Below are positions 43,441 through 52,237 of a stretch of 64,000 nucleotides of DNA, one piece after another. Source of the stretch: Chitinophaga sp. YR573 (GTDB lineage: Bacteria > Bacteroidota > Bacteroidia > Chitinophagales > Chitinophagaceae); the NCBI RefSeq assembly GCF_900110995.1, contig NZ_FOJF01000001.1:1877199-1941198 (forward strand), written 5' to 3'. The translations under genes and the position numbers were made by a program. Below the pieces are notes generated by a model. It saw nothing but the letters and a program-made list of their open reading frames with translations. It did no database searches and was not told where the DNA came from. Position 1 is the first letter of the stretch; every line of letters begins with the position of its first letter.

Positions 43441-45396
43441 ATGGATATATTTTCCCGCAGCAGGCGTTTTATAAAAATTGCAATCACTATTATCCTGGGT
43501 TTTACCTGTCATACATCATTTGGTCAATCCAGGTATAATCCTTCCCTATTGTTTCCTGCACTGCCGCTTTTACCCCCTGGTAATGAATACCGTACAGCTA
43601 CCGGAGAACCGGGCCCCGCATACTGGCAAAACCAGTCGGATTATGTAATAGATGTAACGCTCGATGATCAGCAAAACCTGATTAAGGGGATTGTAACGAT
43701 TACTTATACTAATAATAGTCCGCAGGCACTTTCTTCTTTATGGCTGCAATTGGAGCAGAATGTTTATAAGAGTAATTCCAGGGGAATATTGTCAGGATTG
43801 TTTCAATACAAGAATCCTGATGAACAGGTAAAGGATGGTGGATTTGAAATTGAGGAAGTAAAACTTACTGACAATAGTAACATCACTTACGATGTATTCG
43901 ATACAAGGATGAAATTGTCCCTGTCTGAACCTCTAAAAAAAGGACAGAAATTAACCTTCCGTATAAAATATAATTATCTCTTCCCTGTCAATTATAAGAA
44001 TGCTGATTTTCAGGTGAACAGGACAGATATCCTGCCATCTAAGAATGGTAATATTTATGCTGTGGCGCAATGGTATCCGAGGATGTGCGTATTAGATGAT
44101 GTAGAAGGCTGGAACACGTTACCATATCTTGGCAATGGAGAATTTTATCTTGACTTTGGCAATTTTCAGGTGAACATAACATTACCTTCTTCTTACCTGG
44201 TAGAAGCTTCCGGCGATTTGATGAATCCGGAGGAAGTTTTAACCCCTGTTCAGATGAAGCGATGGCAATCCGCTAAGGAAAGTACTAACCCGGTGTTTAT
44301 CAGATCTGCAAAAGAAGTATCAGATGCTTCTTCCAGACCCACAAAGCCCACATGCACCTGGAAGTTCAGGATGGACCGTACAAGGGATTTTGCATGGACA
44401 GCTTCCAAATCATTCATATGGGAAGTGTTGAATTTCCAGCTGGGTGATGGAAAACCTGTTACAGGCAGTTCTTTATATCCTGTTGAATCTGAGAAACGTA
44501 ACAGCTGGTCAAGATCTTCTGAATACATCAGGTTTACATTGCAGTATTTTTCTCAAAAATGGTTTCCTTATCCATTTAATAAAGCTGTGAATGTTGCTTC
44601 TAACCTGGATGGTATGGAATACCCCGGCATGGTATTTTGTTCAGCCAAAGATACAGGTAACATGTATTGGGCGGTAGTCAATCATGAATTAGGTCATACC
44701 TGGTTTCCTATGGTCGTTGGCAGCAATGAGCGCAAGTATGCATGGATGGATGAAGGCTTTAATCTTTTTATAGATAATATGGCAACCAAAGAATTTAATA
44801 AAGGAGAATTCATTGGTTATGCTGAAATTGATATGCCGGTCACCGCACTTTTTGCGGATAGCATAGTACCTATTTTAACCCGTCCTGATGTAATACCTGG
44901 TAATCAGGTATATCCTATCCAGTATCAGAAAGTAGCTTATTTACTGGCGCTGCTACGCAATGAGATCCTTGGTGCAGATCGCTTTGATTATGCTTTCAGA
45001 AAATATATCCGTGACTGGGCATATAAACACCCTACTCCCTGGGATTTTTTCAGAAGCATGAATGCTTCAACAGGCGAAGACCTGACATGGTTCTGGAAAT
45101 CTATGTTTCTGGAAAACTTCAGATTGGATCAAAAGATTGCAAAAGTTGAAACTACCGCAAAGAATAAAACGCTCATAACCATTGAGAATATTGATAAAGC
45201 GGCAATGCCACTTATTGTAGATATAACTTATGCCAATGGTTTGCATGAGAGGCGGTCTTTCCCTGTAGAGATATGGGAAAACAGTACTTCATATACCTTT
45301 GCTGCCAACAAAGGCGAAGTTGTTTCCAAAGTCGTTATTGATCCAGGCCAGGTTTATCCTGATGTAAACAGAGGAAATAATCTTTATGACAGATAG
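43441..45396 (+). CDS. Secreted M1 family metallopeptidase
   Basis: 651 residues with a signal peptide (ITIILGFTCHTSFGQ). The aminopeptidase N-type N-domain is followed by the zinc motif HELGH (His415, Glu416, His419) and Glu in WMDEGFN about 19 residues later, completing HExxH-x18-E. A bundle-like C-terminal domain ends the chain. The usual GxMEN exopeptidase motif is replaced by LDGMEYPG, as in many Bacteroidota M1 proteins, so the true cut specificity is open. Confidence 0.92.
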   Translation: MDIFSRSRRFIKIAITIILGFTCHTSFGQSRYNPSLLFPALPLLPPGNEYRTATGEPGPAYWQNQSDYVIDVTLDDQQNLIKGIVTITYTNNSPQALSSLWLQLEQNVYKSNSRGILSGLFQYKNPDEQVKDGGFEIEEVKLTDNSNITYDVFDTRMKLSLSEPLKKGQKLTFRIKYNYLFPVNYKNADFQVNRTDILPSKNGNIYAVAQWYPRMCVLDDVEGWNTLPYLGNGEFYLDFGNFQVNITLPSSYLVEASGDLMNPEEVLTPVQMKRWQSAKESTNPVFIRSAKEVSDASSRPTKPTCTWKFRMDRTRDFAWTASKSFIWEVLNFQLGDGKPVTGSSLYPVESEKRNSWSRSSEYIRFTLQYFSQKWFPYPFNKAVNVASNLDGMEYPGMVFCSAKDTGNMYWAVVNHELGHTWFPMVVGSNERKYAWMDEGFNLFIDNMATKEFNKGEFIGYAEIDMPVTALFADSIVPILTRPDVIPGNQVYPIQYQKVAYLLALLRNEILGADRFDYAFRKYIRDWAYKHPTPWDFFRSMNASTGEDLTWFWKSMFLENFRLDQKIAKVETTAKNKTLITIENIDKAAMPLIVDITYANGLHERRSFPVEIWENSTSYTFAANKGEVVSKVVIDPGQVYPDVNRGNNLYDR

Positions 45397-45405
45397 GGCA
45401 ATATA

Positions 45406-45984
45406 CTAATCATCTAATCCTTTTCCATTGAGAATTTGCTGCATATACTTTTCAACTCTGGACTCCCGGGTTTTGGATTGTTTGGGTGCAGCAAAATAAA
45501 GAAGGTATCCTCTTTGCCGTCCTGGTGTTAATGCATCAAAAGCAGTTTTCAAGGCAGGGTTTTTATCTAATTTATTTTGAAATTCTTCAGGCATAGTAAA
45601 TTCTGTAACCTTTTTAAAATTCACTTTCAAACCGGCCTTTTCCACTTCGATGGCTTCATAAATATAGGCTTTCAGGATAGGCTTCATCTTCACTATTTCC
45701 TTCACATCGGTGAACCGGATCTGGCGTGCCGCCTGCACATCCTTCGTTTGCTGGACCAGAATACCATTGGCATCATTTAATAAGGCGCCTTTGAAAAACA
45801 AAAGCGCACAGTATTCTTTAAACACATGTATTAAAACGATGTTACTTTCCTGAAAGGTGTAACAGGGAACACCCCACTTCAATTCTTCGCTCAGCCCACA
45901 GTCAAGAACGATTTTTCTCAATTGCGCCAGTTCTTTCTCCCACTTTTCAGTCTTACTAAAATAAAAATCAGCTTTAGGATTCAT
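45406..45984 (-). CDS. YdeI/OmdA-like DUF1801 protein
   Basis: 192 residues. The N half has the YdhG-like DUF1801 fold (LRKIVLDCGLSEELKWGVPC, then VFKEYCALLFFKGALL), and the C half the bacteriocin-protection (OmdA) segment (ALTPGRQRGYLLYFAAPKQS, KTRESRVEKYMQQIL). Role unknown. It is the last gene of the ArsR operon, 4 nt after the DoxX gene. Confidence 0.85.
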   Translation of the reverse strand: MNPKADFYFSKTEKWEKELAQLRKIVLDCGLSEELKWGVPCYTFQESNIVLIHVFKEYCALLFFKGALLNDANGILVQQTKDVQAARQIRFTDVKEIVKMKPILKAYIYEAIEVEKAGLKVNFKKVTEFTMPEEFQNKLDKNPALKTAFDALTPGRQRGYLLYFAAPKQSKTRESRVEKYMQQILNGKGLDD

Positions 45985-45988
45985 GATA

Positions 45989-46369
45989 TCATTTATTAAG
46001 ATTAACTGAAATAACTTTTCTATCTGCAGGTCTGAAATACCAGGATATCACTGTCAGGGTTAATAATAACAACGAGGGGAATATTACATTAACGGTACCC
46101 GATGCTATATGTGAAAATGCAGCTCCCGACATCGCAAAGAAAAAGCCTGCATAAGCCCATTCCTTTAGTAAGCCAAATTTAGGAATAAGCACGGCGGCAG
46201 CTCCCAGAATTTTCCAGACACCCAGTATTGTCAGAAAATAGGCGGGATAACCCAAATTTGCAGTAAAATCTACTTCCTGTTTCACTTTTAATAACTGTAC
46301 TATTCCGGTTGATACCATTCCTAATGCAAGCCAGAGAGTAGCAATCCAATAGATAATTTTATTTCTCAT
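45989..46369 (-). CDS. DoxX family membrane protein
   Basis: 126 residues with four membrane helices (IYWIATLWLALGMVSTGIVQ; YFLTILGVWKILGAAAVLIP; WAYAGFFFAMSGAAFSHIAS; VIFPSLLLLTLTVISWYF), the DoxX/DoxD-like pattern. Likely a quinone- or redox-linked membrane protein of unknown role. Third gene of the ArsR operon; 6 nt from the SRPBCC gene. Confidence 0.88.
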   Translation of the reverse strand: MRNKIIYWIATLWLALGMVSTGIVQLLKVKQEVDFTANLGYPAYFLTILGVWKILGAAAVLIPKFGLLKEWAYAGFFFAMSGAAFSHIASGTVNVIFPSLLLLTLTVISWYFRPADRKVISVNLNK

Positions 46370-46375
46370 AATGTC

Positions 46376-46843
46376 CTATTTTAATTTGTTTACAATGTTT
46401 TGCAACCGGTTATGTGCCATATTTAAGCCTGGAGCAAAACCCATTTGTACCATTTGGTCTCTGAGTGCAACTGACTTATATACTATATGCATAGTGAGTT
46501 TGCTGGTGTCGTCAGTAAGTTGTTCAAATTCGAAGAACTCAAGCTGGGCGGCAAAAGGTGTATTCTCCATTTCAAATGTCCGAGTGATTCTCTCGTTGGG
46601 AACAAACTCATGGATGACTCCATTGGCCTTAAATACTACATTTCCTTTAGCATCACTTGTTTCAAATTGCCAACTGCCGTGCTTTTTATTTTCAAGTTTC
46701 AGCACTTTTGTACCCATCCACTGCTCAACAATTTCGGGCTCTACATAAGCTTTAAAGAGTAGTTCCAATGGCAAATCAAACTCCCTTGTAATCACTAATT
46801 CCTGTTTGCCGTTTTCGGCATTAATTTTTGTTTTTTGTTCCAT
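46376..46843 (-). CDS. SRPBCC/AHSA1 domain protein
   Basis: 155 residues. Opens QELVITREFDLPLELLFKAY, then VEPEIVEQWMGTKVLKLENK and closes with GFAPGLNMAHNRLQNIVNKL, a full AHSA1 fold. In this operon type the ArsR repressor and the SRPBCC protein are almost always together. Starts 1 nt after the ArsR stop, so translational coupling is likely. Confidence 0.92.
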   Translation of the reverse strand: MEQKTKINAENGKQELVITREFDLPLELLFKAYVEPEIVEQWMGTKVLKLENKKHGSWQFETSDAKGNVVFKANGVIHEFVPNERITRTFEMENTPFAAQLEFFEFEQLTDDTSKLTMHIVYKSVALRDQMVQMGFAPGLNMAHNRLQNIVNKLK

Positions 46844-46844
46844 G

Positions 46845-47165
46845 TTATTTGTTTTTATATTTTTTCATTATTGTCTCTAATTTGTTGAACCGGTCTTCCC
46901 ACATTTGGCGGAATGGTTCAATGAAATCGGCTACCTCTTTCATTTTTTTTGCATTAATATGGTAATGAATCTCCCTGCCGTTTTGCTCTTGTTTAAGCAA
47001 TTCGCACTCAGTGAGTATTTGCAGATGTTTTGAAACGGTCGGTCTGGCAGTGTCAAAGTTTGCCGCGATGGCACCTGCTGTCATGGATTGTGAGGCTACC
47101 AATAGAAGTATTGCCCTTCTTGTAGGGTCTGCTATAGCCTGGAATACATCTCTTCTTAAATTCAT
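46845..47165 (-). CDS. ArsR family HTH repressor
   Basis: 106 residues. Winged-helix: [20 protein letters not shown], then [20 protein letters not shown] and [13 protein letters not shown] for the wing. No clear metal-binding Cys/His cluster, so it probably responds to something other than metal, as in ArsR/SRPBCC pairs. It lies directly after two operator dyads that bracket its promoter; autorepression is the simple reading. Confidence 0.92.
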   Translation of the reverse strand: MNLRRDVFQAIADPTRRAILLLVASQSMTAGAIAANFDTARPTVSKHLQILTECELLKQEQNGREIHYHINAKKMKEVADFIEPFRQMWEDRFNKLETIMKKYKNK

Positions 47166-47167
47166 TG

Positions 47168-47215
47168 TGTAGCTATTTGACTACAAATATAAGTGTAGCT
47201 ATTTAACTACACAAA
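47168..47215 (-). promoter_or_regulatory. ArsR operon promoter with two operators
   Basis: Minus-strand TTTG (47215-47212), 20-nt spacer and exact -7 box TATATTTG (47191-47184). Two near-identical dyads TGTAG-N8-CTACA sit at 47168-47185 and 47194-47211, 26 bp apart; the outer one fills the -33/-7 spacer and the inner one covers the predicted start near 47177. The ATG is at 47165. Confidence 0.8.
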
Positions 47216-47455
47216 TAAATTTCTGAACTTGAAAAGATGAGGTGAAATTTGTTGTTATCTGTTAAAAAACTGATAGCTTTTTCAATTCTATAGCTTATCA
47301 GGCATCTGTTAACCGTCTATAAATATTGCAAACTTAAACGAAAGCCTGAATAACCGCAATCCATTTCTTGCTATTACGTTTGTTAAAACAGGGAGAGAAC
47401 CGGTCTCTCTCCCTGCATATAGATCAGATTGCAAGCGCCATTACAATATTGCTGA

Positions 47456-48208
47456 TTATTGCCCCACAGGTCCGTTTTTCCAGTATTTTACATTTTTCCA
47501 ACGGGTTTCAGATCTCGATCCGGATATATTATATACCCCGCATTTGAAGTAATGTGTGGCATCACCGCGATCGGCATAGGTCCCTTTAAGTACCCTATCC
47601 AGGTAAACATAGATCTTACCATTGTCAGCATCATGCTGTACATTTACGTGTATCCATTTATTATAAGCAGATGTCATCAACGTTTCATTATCATATCTTT
47701 TTATAGTACCGCCACTGCCCGGATGAATTTTAAGCATGATAGCCGTTGCATTTGTTGCTCCTCCGAATACCTGCATAATATCCGTTCCTTCCGAACCGGA
47801 AACAATGTATACATCCCCTTCAAACTGGTGTTTCCCGGAAGTATAGTTATTATTCATACGCAATTCTGAACGGGGCCCGGTAGTGCAACCTTCAAACTGA
47901 CAGGCATCACCTGAGTATATCCAGAAATGATGTTCTCCGCTGGAATAACTGTAACGACTGGACTGAGAAAGATTCCAGGGGGTTTGTATGCCATAGGTAT
48001 AAGACGTCTGTGTCCATCCACTGGTTGGATCTACGGCGGCAACACTTATCAGGGCTGTTTGATTGTTTGAGGCAGCTAGTCCGTTTCTCTCTGTTTCCAC
48101 TGCAGTTTTCCTGCAACCGCTCAGTAAAAGCGCTGAGAGCATAAAAACGCATAAAATCCCTTTTGCAGGCAAAGCACTGAAGCTGCCCTGGGGAGGTAAG
48201 ATGTTCAT
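47456..48208 (-). CDS. Lipoprotein with alginate/glucuronan-lyase-like jelly roll
   Basis: 250 residues with a lipoprotein signal (LCVFMLSALLLSGC). The fold-bearing part keeps three landmarks of PL7-type polysaccharide lyases: GPRSELRMNNNY (R-S-E-L-R), IMLKIHPG (the Q-I-H position, here K-I-H) and YFKCGVYNISG (Y-F-K-x-G-x-Y-N). The Gln of QIH is replaced, so catalysis may differ; the related PL20 glucuronan lyase family is also possible. Surface-exposed lipoprotein cutting uronic acid polymers, by inference. Confidence 0.7.
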   Translation of the reverse strand: MNILPPQGSFSALPAKGILCVFMLSALLLSGCRKTAVETERNGLAASNNQTALISVAAVDPTSGWTQTSYTYGIQTPWNLSQSSRYSYSSGEHHFWIYSGDACQFEGCTTGPRSELRMNNNYTSGKHQFEGDVYIVSGSEGTDIMQVFGGATNATAIMLKIHPGSGGTIKRYDNETLMTSAYNKWIHVNVQHDADNGKIYVYLDRVLKGTYADRGDATHYFKCGVYNISGSRSETRWKNVKYWKNGPVGQ

Positions 48209-48426
48209 TTAGCAAATTTTAATGATTAACAAATAATGATTCGCGTAATGCAAGAAACAGCTGACCTGGCAGGAAGCCCGGGCGCTACGGTTGTGTTCCT
48301 GAGTAGATGTTCATAGCCAATACATCAAAATTTAAGGATTCATCAAAGTAAAGGCTCCGCACTTTGGCGTTTTGTCCATTTTAATCTACTGTTAGATGCA
48401 TCTACCTGGCATGTATATGGCACGAT

Positions 48427-48480
48427 AAAAACTAAATGAGCTGTTTTCCCCTGAAGAGGAAAACAGCTCATTTAGTTTTT
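48427..48480. terminator. 23-bp stem terminator downstream of aquaporin gene
   Basis: 48427-48449 pairs perfectly with 48458-48480, 8-nt loop; both outer ends are A/T tracts, so it can work in either direction. It lies 93 nt after the aquaporin stop (minus), which is the gene that runs into it. The rest of 48209-48572 shows no gene. Confidence 0.85.
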
Positions 48481-48572
48481 TATCTAAAAGATTTGTTGGT
48501 GTAATCAGTACTTAATTACCCATAAACTTTTCAAGAATGCTTAAACTCTATTCCTAAATAGTATAAAATGGG

Positions 48573-49283
48573 TTAGCTCTCATTATCTTGTTTCTGCAAA
48601 AGGGTTCTGTATATGAGTCCACCAATAATACTGCCTGCGATGGGGGCAACCCAGAATAACCATAATTGCTTTAAGGCCATTCCTCCAACAAATAAAGCCT
48701 GAGAGGTAGACCGGGCAGGATTGACGGAGGTATTGGTAATTGGAATGCTGATCAGATGGATAAGTGTAAGTGCCAATCCGATTGCAATTCCCGCAAATTT
48801 CCCATTGGCAAACTTGTCTGTAGCACCCATAATTACAATAAGGAAGAATGCTGTCAGCGTCATTTCCGTAAGAAAGGCAGCCAGTAAACTATAACTTCTG
48901 TTATTATATCCCGGGCTGTCGTAAAAGTTTGTAGCGAATGCCCCTACTCCTTCCCTGCTAAAAGCACCTGCTCCGTTCAAAATGAGATAAAGTATACCGG
49001 CAGCAGCGGTTGCACCTAATACCTGGGCAATGATATAGGGTATCAGATCTTTTGCAGGAAAGCGCCCTCCGACCATTAACCCGAAAGATACTGCCGGATT
49101 AAAATGCCCGCCGGAAATATGCCCAACAGCATAAGCCATTGTAAGCACTGTAAGACCGAAGGCTAATGCCACTCCCAAAAGTCCGATCCCAATATCGGGA
49201 ACTCCGGCAGCAAATACAGCACTGCCACATCCTCCAAATACTAACCAAAAAGTTCCGAAAAACTCTGCAAATAGCTTTTTCAT
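48573..49283 (-). CDS. aqpZ: Aquaporin Z-like MIP family channel
   Basis: 236 residues, six membrane helices, both NPA boxes: [12 protein letters not shown] and [12 protein letters not shown]. Start [20 protein letters not shown] is typical of AqpZ. Aromatic/Arg filter residues fit a water channel; the Arg after the second NPA is present. It stands alone with its own terminator. Confidence 0.93.
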   Translation of the reverse strand: MKKLFAEFFGTFWLVFGGCGSAVFAAGVPDIGIGLLGVALAFGLTVLTMAYAVGHISGGHFNPAVSFGLMVGGRFPAKDLIPYIIAQVLGATAAAGILYLILNGAGAFSREGVGAFATNFYDSPGYNNRSYSLLAAFLTEMTLTAFFLIVIMGATDKFANGKFAGIAIGLALTLIHLISIPITNTSVNPARSTSQALFVGGMALKQLWLFWVAPIAGSIIGGLIYRTLLQKQDNES

Positions 49284-49353
49284 ATTATTTTGAATTTAAG
49301 GTTTAGTTCAATTGCTAACAATTTAATTCATTCTTTGTTCTATATATAAAGAA

Positions 49354-50481
49354 TTATACATTCACAAACTCCATGTAGTTAGTCCTGTTCATAATATTTG
49401 TAATACTACCAGGATAGGCATCCATAAATGCTTGCGGGATTTTAGCTTTAGTTTTTTCATTCCATTTAAATTCCCAGGCGTATAGCTTCCCGCCTGATTC
49501 TTCAATTAGATCAACCTCTTGTTGCTGGTGGGTACGCCAGAAATAGGTATTTACATAATGGTTTGTGTAATGGTTGGCTTTCATCCTTTCGCTGACCAGA
49601 AAGTTTTCAAAGAGTGAGCCAACATCCTGCCGTAATTCAAGAGGTGAAAAATTCTTGATTAGTGCATTTCTGATGCCATTATCATAGAAGTAGATCTTCT
49701 TTCCTTTTTTTATTTCATTGCGTAGATTGCGGCTGAAGCCCCCTACCTGAAAAACTACGAAACATTTTTCCAACAGTTCGATATACCGATCGACTGTTTT
49801 GTTGTCGGTGCCGATGGTTTTTCCGATTTCGGTATATGAAATTTCACTGCCTACCTGAAGTGCAAGTGCAACCAACAATCTTTCGAGTAAGGCAGGCTTT
49901 CGTACATCCTGCAATGAAAGAACGTCTTTGAAAAGGTAATTATTGGTTAATTCAAGTAAGTTTGCTTGAGCATCCGCTGGCGAATTTACAATATCAGGGT
50001 AAAAACCATATATCATTCGCTGCTCTAACAACCTGCTTTCCTGCAGAACGGAGCTATTTGCTACCATTTCGTTAGTCGAGAAGGGATACAAATGATATTC
50101 CCGTTTGCGACCAGTTAATGGTTCATTGATCTCGTTGGCCAGTTCCAGTGCAGAAGATCCTGTTGCAATAACCTGGATATCTTTAAAGTTATCTACGAGG
50201 AGTTTTAAGGTAAGGCCAATATTTTTAACTCGTTGGGCTTCGTCTATCAACACCAGTGTATTATCCCCTATCAGCGCTTTCAAAGATGTTGAACTGGCAT
50301 TGGCCAACATTGGCCGGATATCTGGCTCATCGCAGTTTAGGTAAAGTACTTTTCCATCAGCTTGTTCCATGATTACCTGAAGCAAGGTGGTTTTACCCAC
50401 TTGCCTTGGCCCGGTAATGATAATAGCTTTTCCTTTGAAGAGATTGCTTATAATCTGGTCGTATATAGCTCTTTTAATCAT
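49354..50481 (-). CDS. AAA+ ATPase with DUF4143 (archaeal-type ATPase family)
   Basis: 375 residues. Walker A IIITGPRQVGKTTLLQVIME, Walker B LVLIDEAQR, and sensor IQVIATGSSALEL make an AAA_14 domain (about 15-140). The C half is DUF4143 (GSLFENFLVSERMKANHYTN, FWRTHQQQEVDLIEESGGKL), a nuclease-like fold where the last Asp/Glu-x-Lys resembles a PD-(D/E)XK core (EVDLIEE ... YAWEFKW). Such genes are common in accessory regions; role unknown. A 32-bp repeat array lies right upstream. Confidence 0.9.
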   Translation of the reverse strand: MIKRAIYDQIISNLFKGKAIIITGPRQVGKTTLLQVIMEQADGKVLYLNCDEPDIRPMLANASSTSLKALIGDNTLVLIDEAQRVKNIGLTLKLLVDNFKDIQVIATGSSALELANEINEPLTGRKREYHLYPFSTNEMVANSSVLQESRLLEQRMIYGFYPDIVNSPADAQANLLELTNNYLFKDVLSLQDVRKPALLERLLVALALQVGSEISYTEIGKTIGTDNKTVDRYIELLEKCFVVFQVGGFSRNLRNEIKKGKKIYFYDNGIRNALIKNFSPLELRQDVGSLFENFLVSERMKANHYTNHYVNTYFWRTHQQQEVDLIEESGGKLYAWEFKWNEKTKAKIPQAFMDAYPGSITNIMNRTNYMEFVNV

Positions 50482-50501
50482 TTGAGCACTCTTATTTTAG
50501 A

Positions 50502-50598
50502 CAAATACAAAGTTTATAAACCTTAAATTTACATAAATTCAGGGTTTATAAACCTTAAATATAGGCAAATTCAAGGTTTACAGCTAATTTGATCTATT
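50502..50598. repeat. Array of three 32-bp imperfect repeats
   Basis: The unit (AAATTCAGGGTTTATAAACC then TTAAATATAGGC) begins at 50535; partial or diverged copies begin near 50503 and at 50567. GTTTATAAAC is itself a dyad (50512-50521 and 50544-50553). The 32-bp pitch puts each dyad on the same face of the helix. It starts 20 bp upstream of the AAA+ gene, consistent with an operator or iteron. Confidence 0.55.
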
Positions 50599-50746
50599 AA
50601 TTTGCTATATCCTAAATTATATTGCTAAACCGGAATTTCTTAATCGAATTTTTATCCGGAGATCAAAAGATGTATACCGTAGAGGCTTTATAATTATTTC
50701 AAAATCAGTAGGTTTACATGACAATCTATGTTACTAAAACCATTGT

Positions 50747-50899
50747 ATGGGATACCACATATTAATACCCGAAAGTAATTCAAGCAGCATTTATTATTAT
50801 GTTGAGAATATTGAGGAACTCGCATATATAGATGACATCACAGAAGATACAATCGTTTATGAGGGACCTAAATCTCAGATGCCATGGCGATTAATGTGA
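50747..50899 (+). CDS. Possible 50-residue protein
   Basis: ATG to TGA frame of 51 codons: MGYHILIPESNSSSIYYYVE at the start, then acidic ENIEELAYIDDITEDT and ending QMPWRLM. Composition is protein-like and not low-complexity. I see no RBS or promoter. It may be the end of a decayed gene. Not recognised. Confidence 0.3.
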   Translation: MGYHILIPESNSSSIYYYVENIEELAYIDDITEDTIVYEGPKSQMPWRLM

Positions 50900-51161
50900 A
50901 CACCTCTTTCCAGTATTCATATTAATTTATACACGAAACTTTATATAGTACAGCATCACTTCCTGCAATATTCCAATGAAAGGTAAATTGTAAAACCGGC
51001 ATTTTCCTATGAAATTAACTACAATCGTAAAATGTGGCATTTCGAGTCGGGAAAATAATTCTTCCTGTTTAGACAATCTAAATTATATGCTTAGAACTTT
51101 CAATCCCCCAACTTTTCAACTTGATCTCAGACCTGGTGAGTAATACAGCTACAAATGAAAA
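50900..51161. other. Gene-poor stretch with one weak small ORF
   Basis: Only a 44-codon frame (51009-51143, beginning MKLTTIVKCGISSREN, ending FQLDLRPGE) is seen, without supporting signals. The stretch is AT-rich and shows no repeat or RNA that I recognise. Confidence 0.3.
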
Positions 51162-51193
51162 AAGGACAAACCATCTTTCGATAATTTGTCCTT
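51162..51193 (-). terminator. Orphan intrinsic terminator, minus strand
   Basis: AAGGACAAA at 51162-51170 pairs with TTTGTCCTT at 51185-51193, with an inner 3-bp stem and a TTTC loop. On the minus strand the stem is followed by TTTTTT. No minus-strand gene is recognised upstream of it; 51194-51418 has no clear gene. Confidence 0.75.
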
Positions 51194-51418
51194 GTCAAGC
51201 GGGCTGTAGTGGACAAAGTTCGAACCTTTTCCTGGTAGATCTGGAGAAAATTTCCTTGTTAGCCCACAAGATTATTTAACCAAAATTGTAATTTAAAGGA
51301 CGCGATTTTTCGATTAGGCCTAGTTAAGTACATGCTTAATATATTGAAAATCAATTTATTGAATAGTGTGCCGCCATGCAATTCAGGATTCTCTTGATTT
51401 TTAGTAATTTTACACCAA

Positions 51419-52081
51419 ATGGATATTAATGATACCAGAAGCAAACTTAAAAATATCATTGACGGAGTTATCATTGAGGGGACAGCAGATAATTGCACAG
51501 CAATCAGGAATATCCTATGCGCAAGCTTTAGCACAAGTACAACGGTTAAAAGAAATTTCGAAAGTAAAGCAATCACAAAAAAAGAGCAGATCGAATTCTT
51601 AAAAGCCTATGCATCAGAAAAAGATCTTTTGATAAAACAAGCCCCAAACGAATCCCAATATCTTGCCAGAGGTGGTGAATCCAAAGTTTATTTTGAAGCA
51701 GAAACTAACAGCGTTATTAAATTAAATGATGGAATTTACTATGCTACCTGGTTGGAGTTCTTTAACAGTATTGTGATTCACAATCTTCTTTTCCCTAATA
51801 CAGCTTATAGTTTTCTTGGATTTATTGAAATCGAAGATACATTTTGTGCCATATTAAAACAACCGTTTGTAACATCTGACGATGCAGTTGATCTGGCCGA
51901 TGTTAAAAAATTATTGGCATACAATGGCTTTGAAAATATATTAAGGAATGGACTTCCTACCAGCAATTATTACAATAAAGAGTTAGGATTGATTCTCGAA
52001 GATATACATGATGAAAACGTTATCGTGAAAGCCAATACACTTTTCTTTATTGATACGGTATTCTATACAGCCTTTCAATAG
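51419..52081 (+). CDS. Solo kinase domain of the polyvalent-protein type (Kinase-PolyVal-like)
   Basis: 220 residues. The N part (about 1-75) is helical with the conserved-looking NTRSK-type start and CTAIRNILCASFSTSTTVKR. A kinase-like core follows: glycine loop ARGGESKVYF (84-92), Lys101 in VIKLND, hinge region around AILKQPF, catalytic loop EDIHDENVI (H197, D198, N200) and metal Asp212 in FFIDTVFY. This matches, as I recall it, the kinase domain found inside large polyvalent proteins of conjugative elements and phages, here as a free gene. Substrate unknown. Confidence 0.7.
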   Translation: MDINDTRSKLKNIIDGVIIEGTADNCTAIRNILCASFSTSTTVKRNFESKAITKKEQIEFLKAYASEKDLLIKQAPNESQYLARGGESKVYFEAETNSVIKLNDGIYYATWLEFFNSIVIHNLLFPNTAYSFLGFIEIEDTFCAILKQPFVTSDDAVDLADVKKLLAYNGFENILRNGLPTSNYYNKELGLILEDIHDENVIVKANTLFFIDTVFYTAFQ

Positions 52082-52237
52082 AGGCATTAGGCAATTGTAC
52101 AATTTTCCGTAGGAACGGAGTTGCCTGATATATCGGAGAACAATTGCTGATATGCTGTAAAATCCACAAAACCGTATAAGATATAAGGTACGGGTTATGG
52201 AATATTTTAGTTTCTGAATCTTTTTGGAAAAGCTGTC

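Noticed and set aside
50502..50598. CRISPR reading of the 32-bp repeat array
   Set aside because: The repeats are contiguous with no unique spacers between them and no cas gene is present.
51259..51576. 105-codon minus-strand frame opposite the kinase gene
   Set aside because: It is mostly antisense to the kinase and reads as a hydrophobic, low-information protein; it is not needed to explain the orphan terminator.
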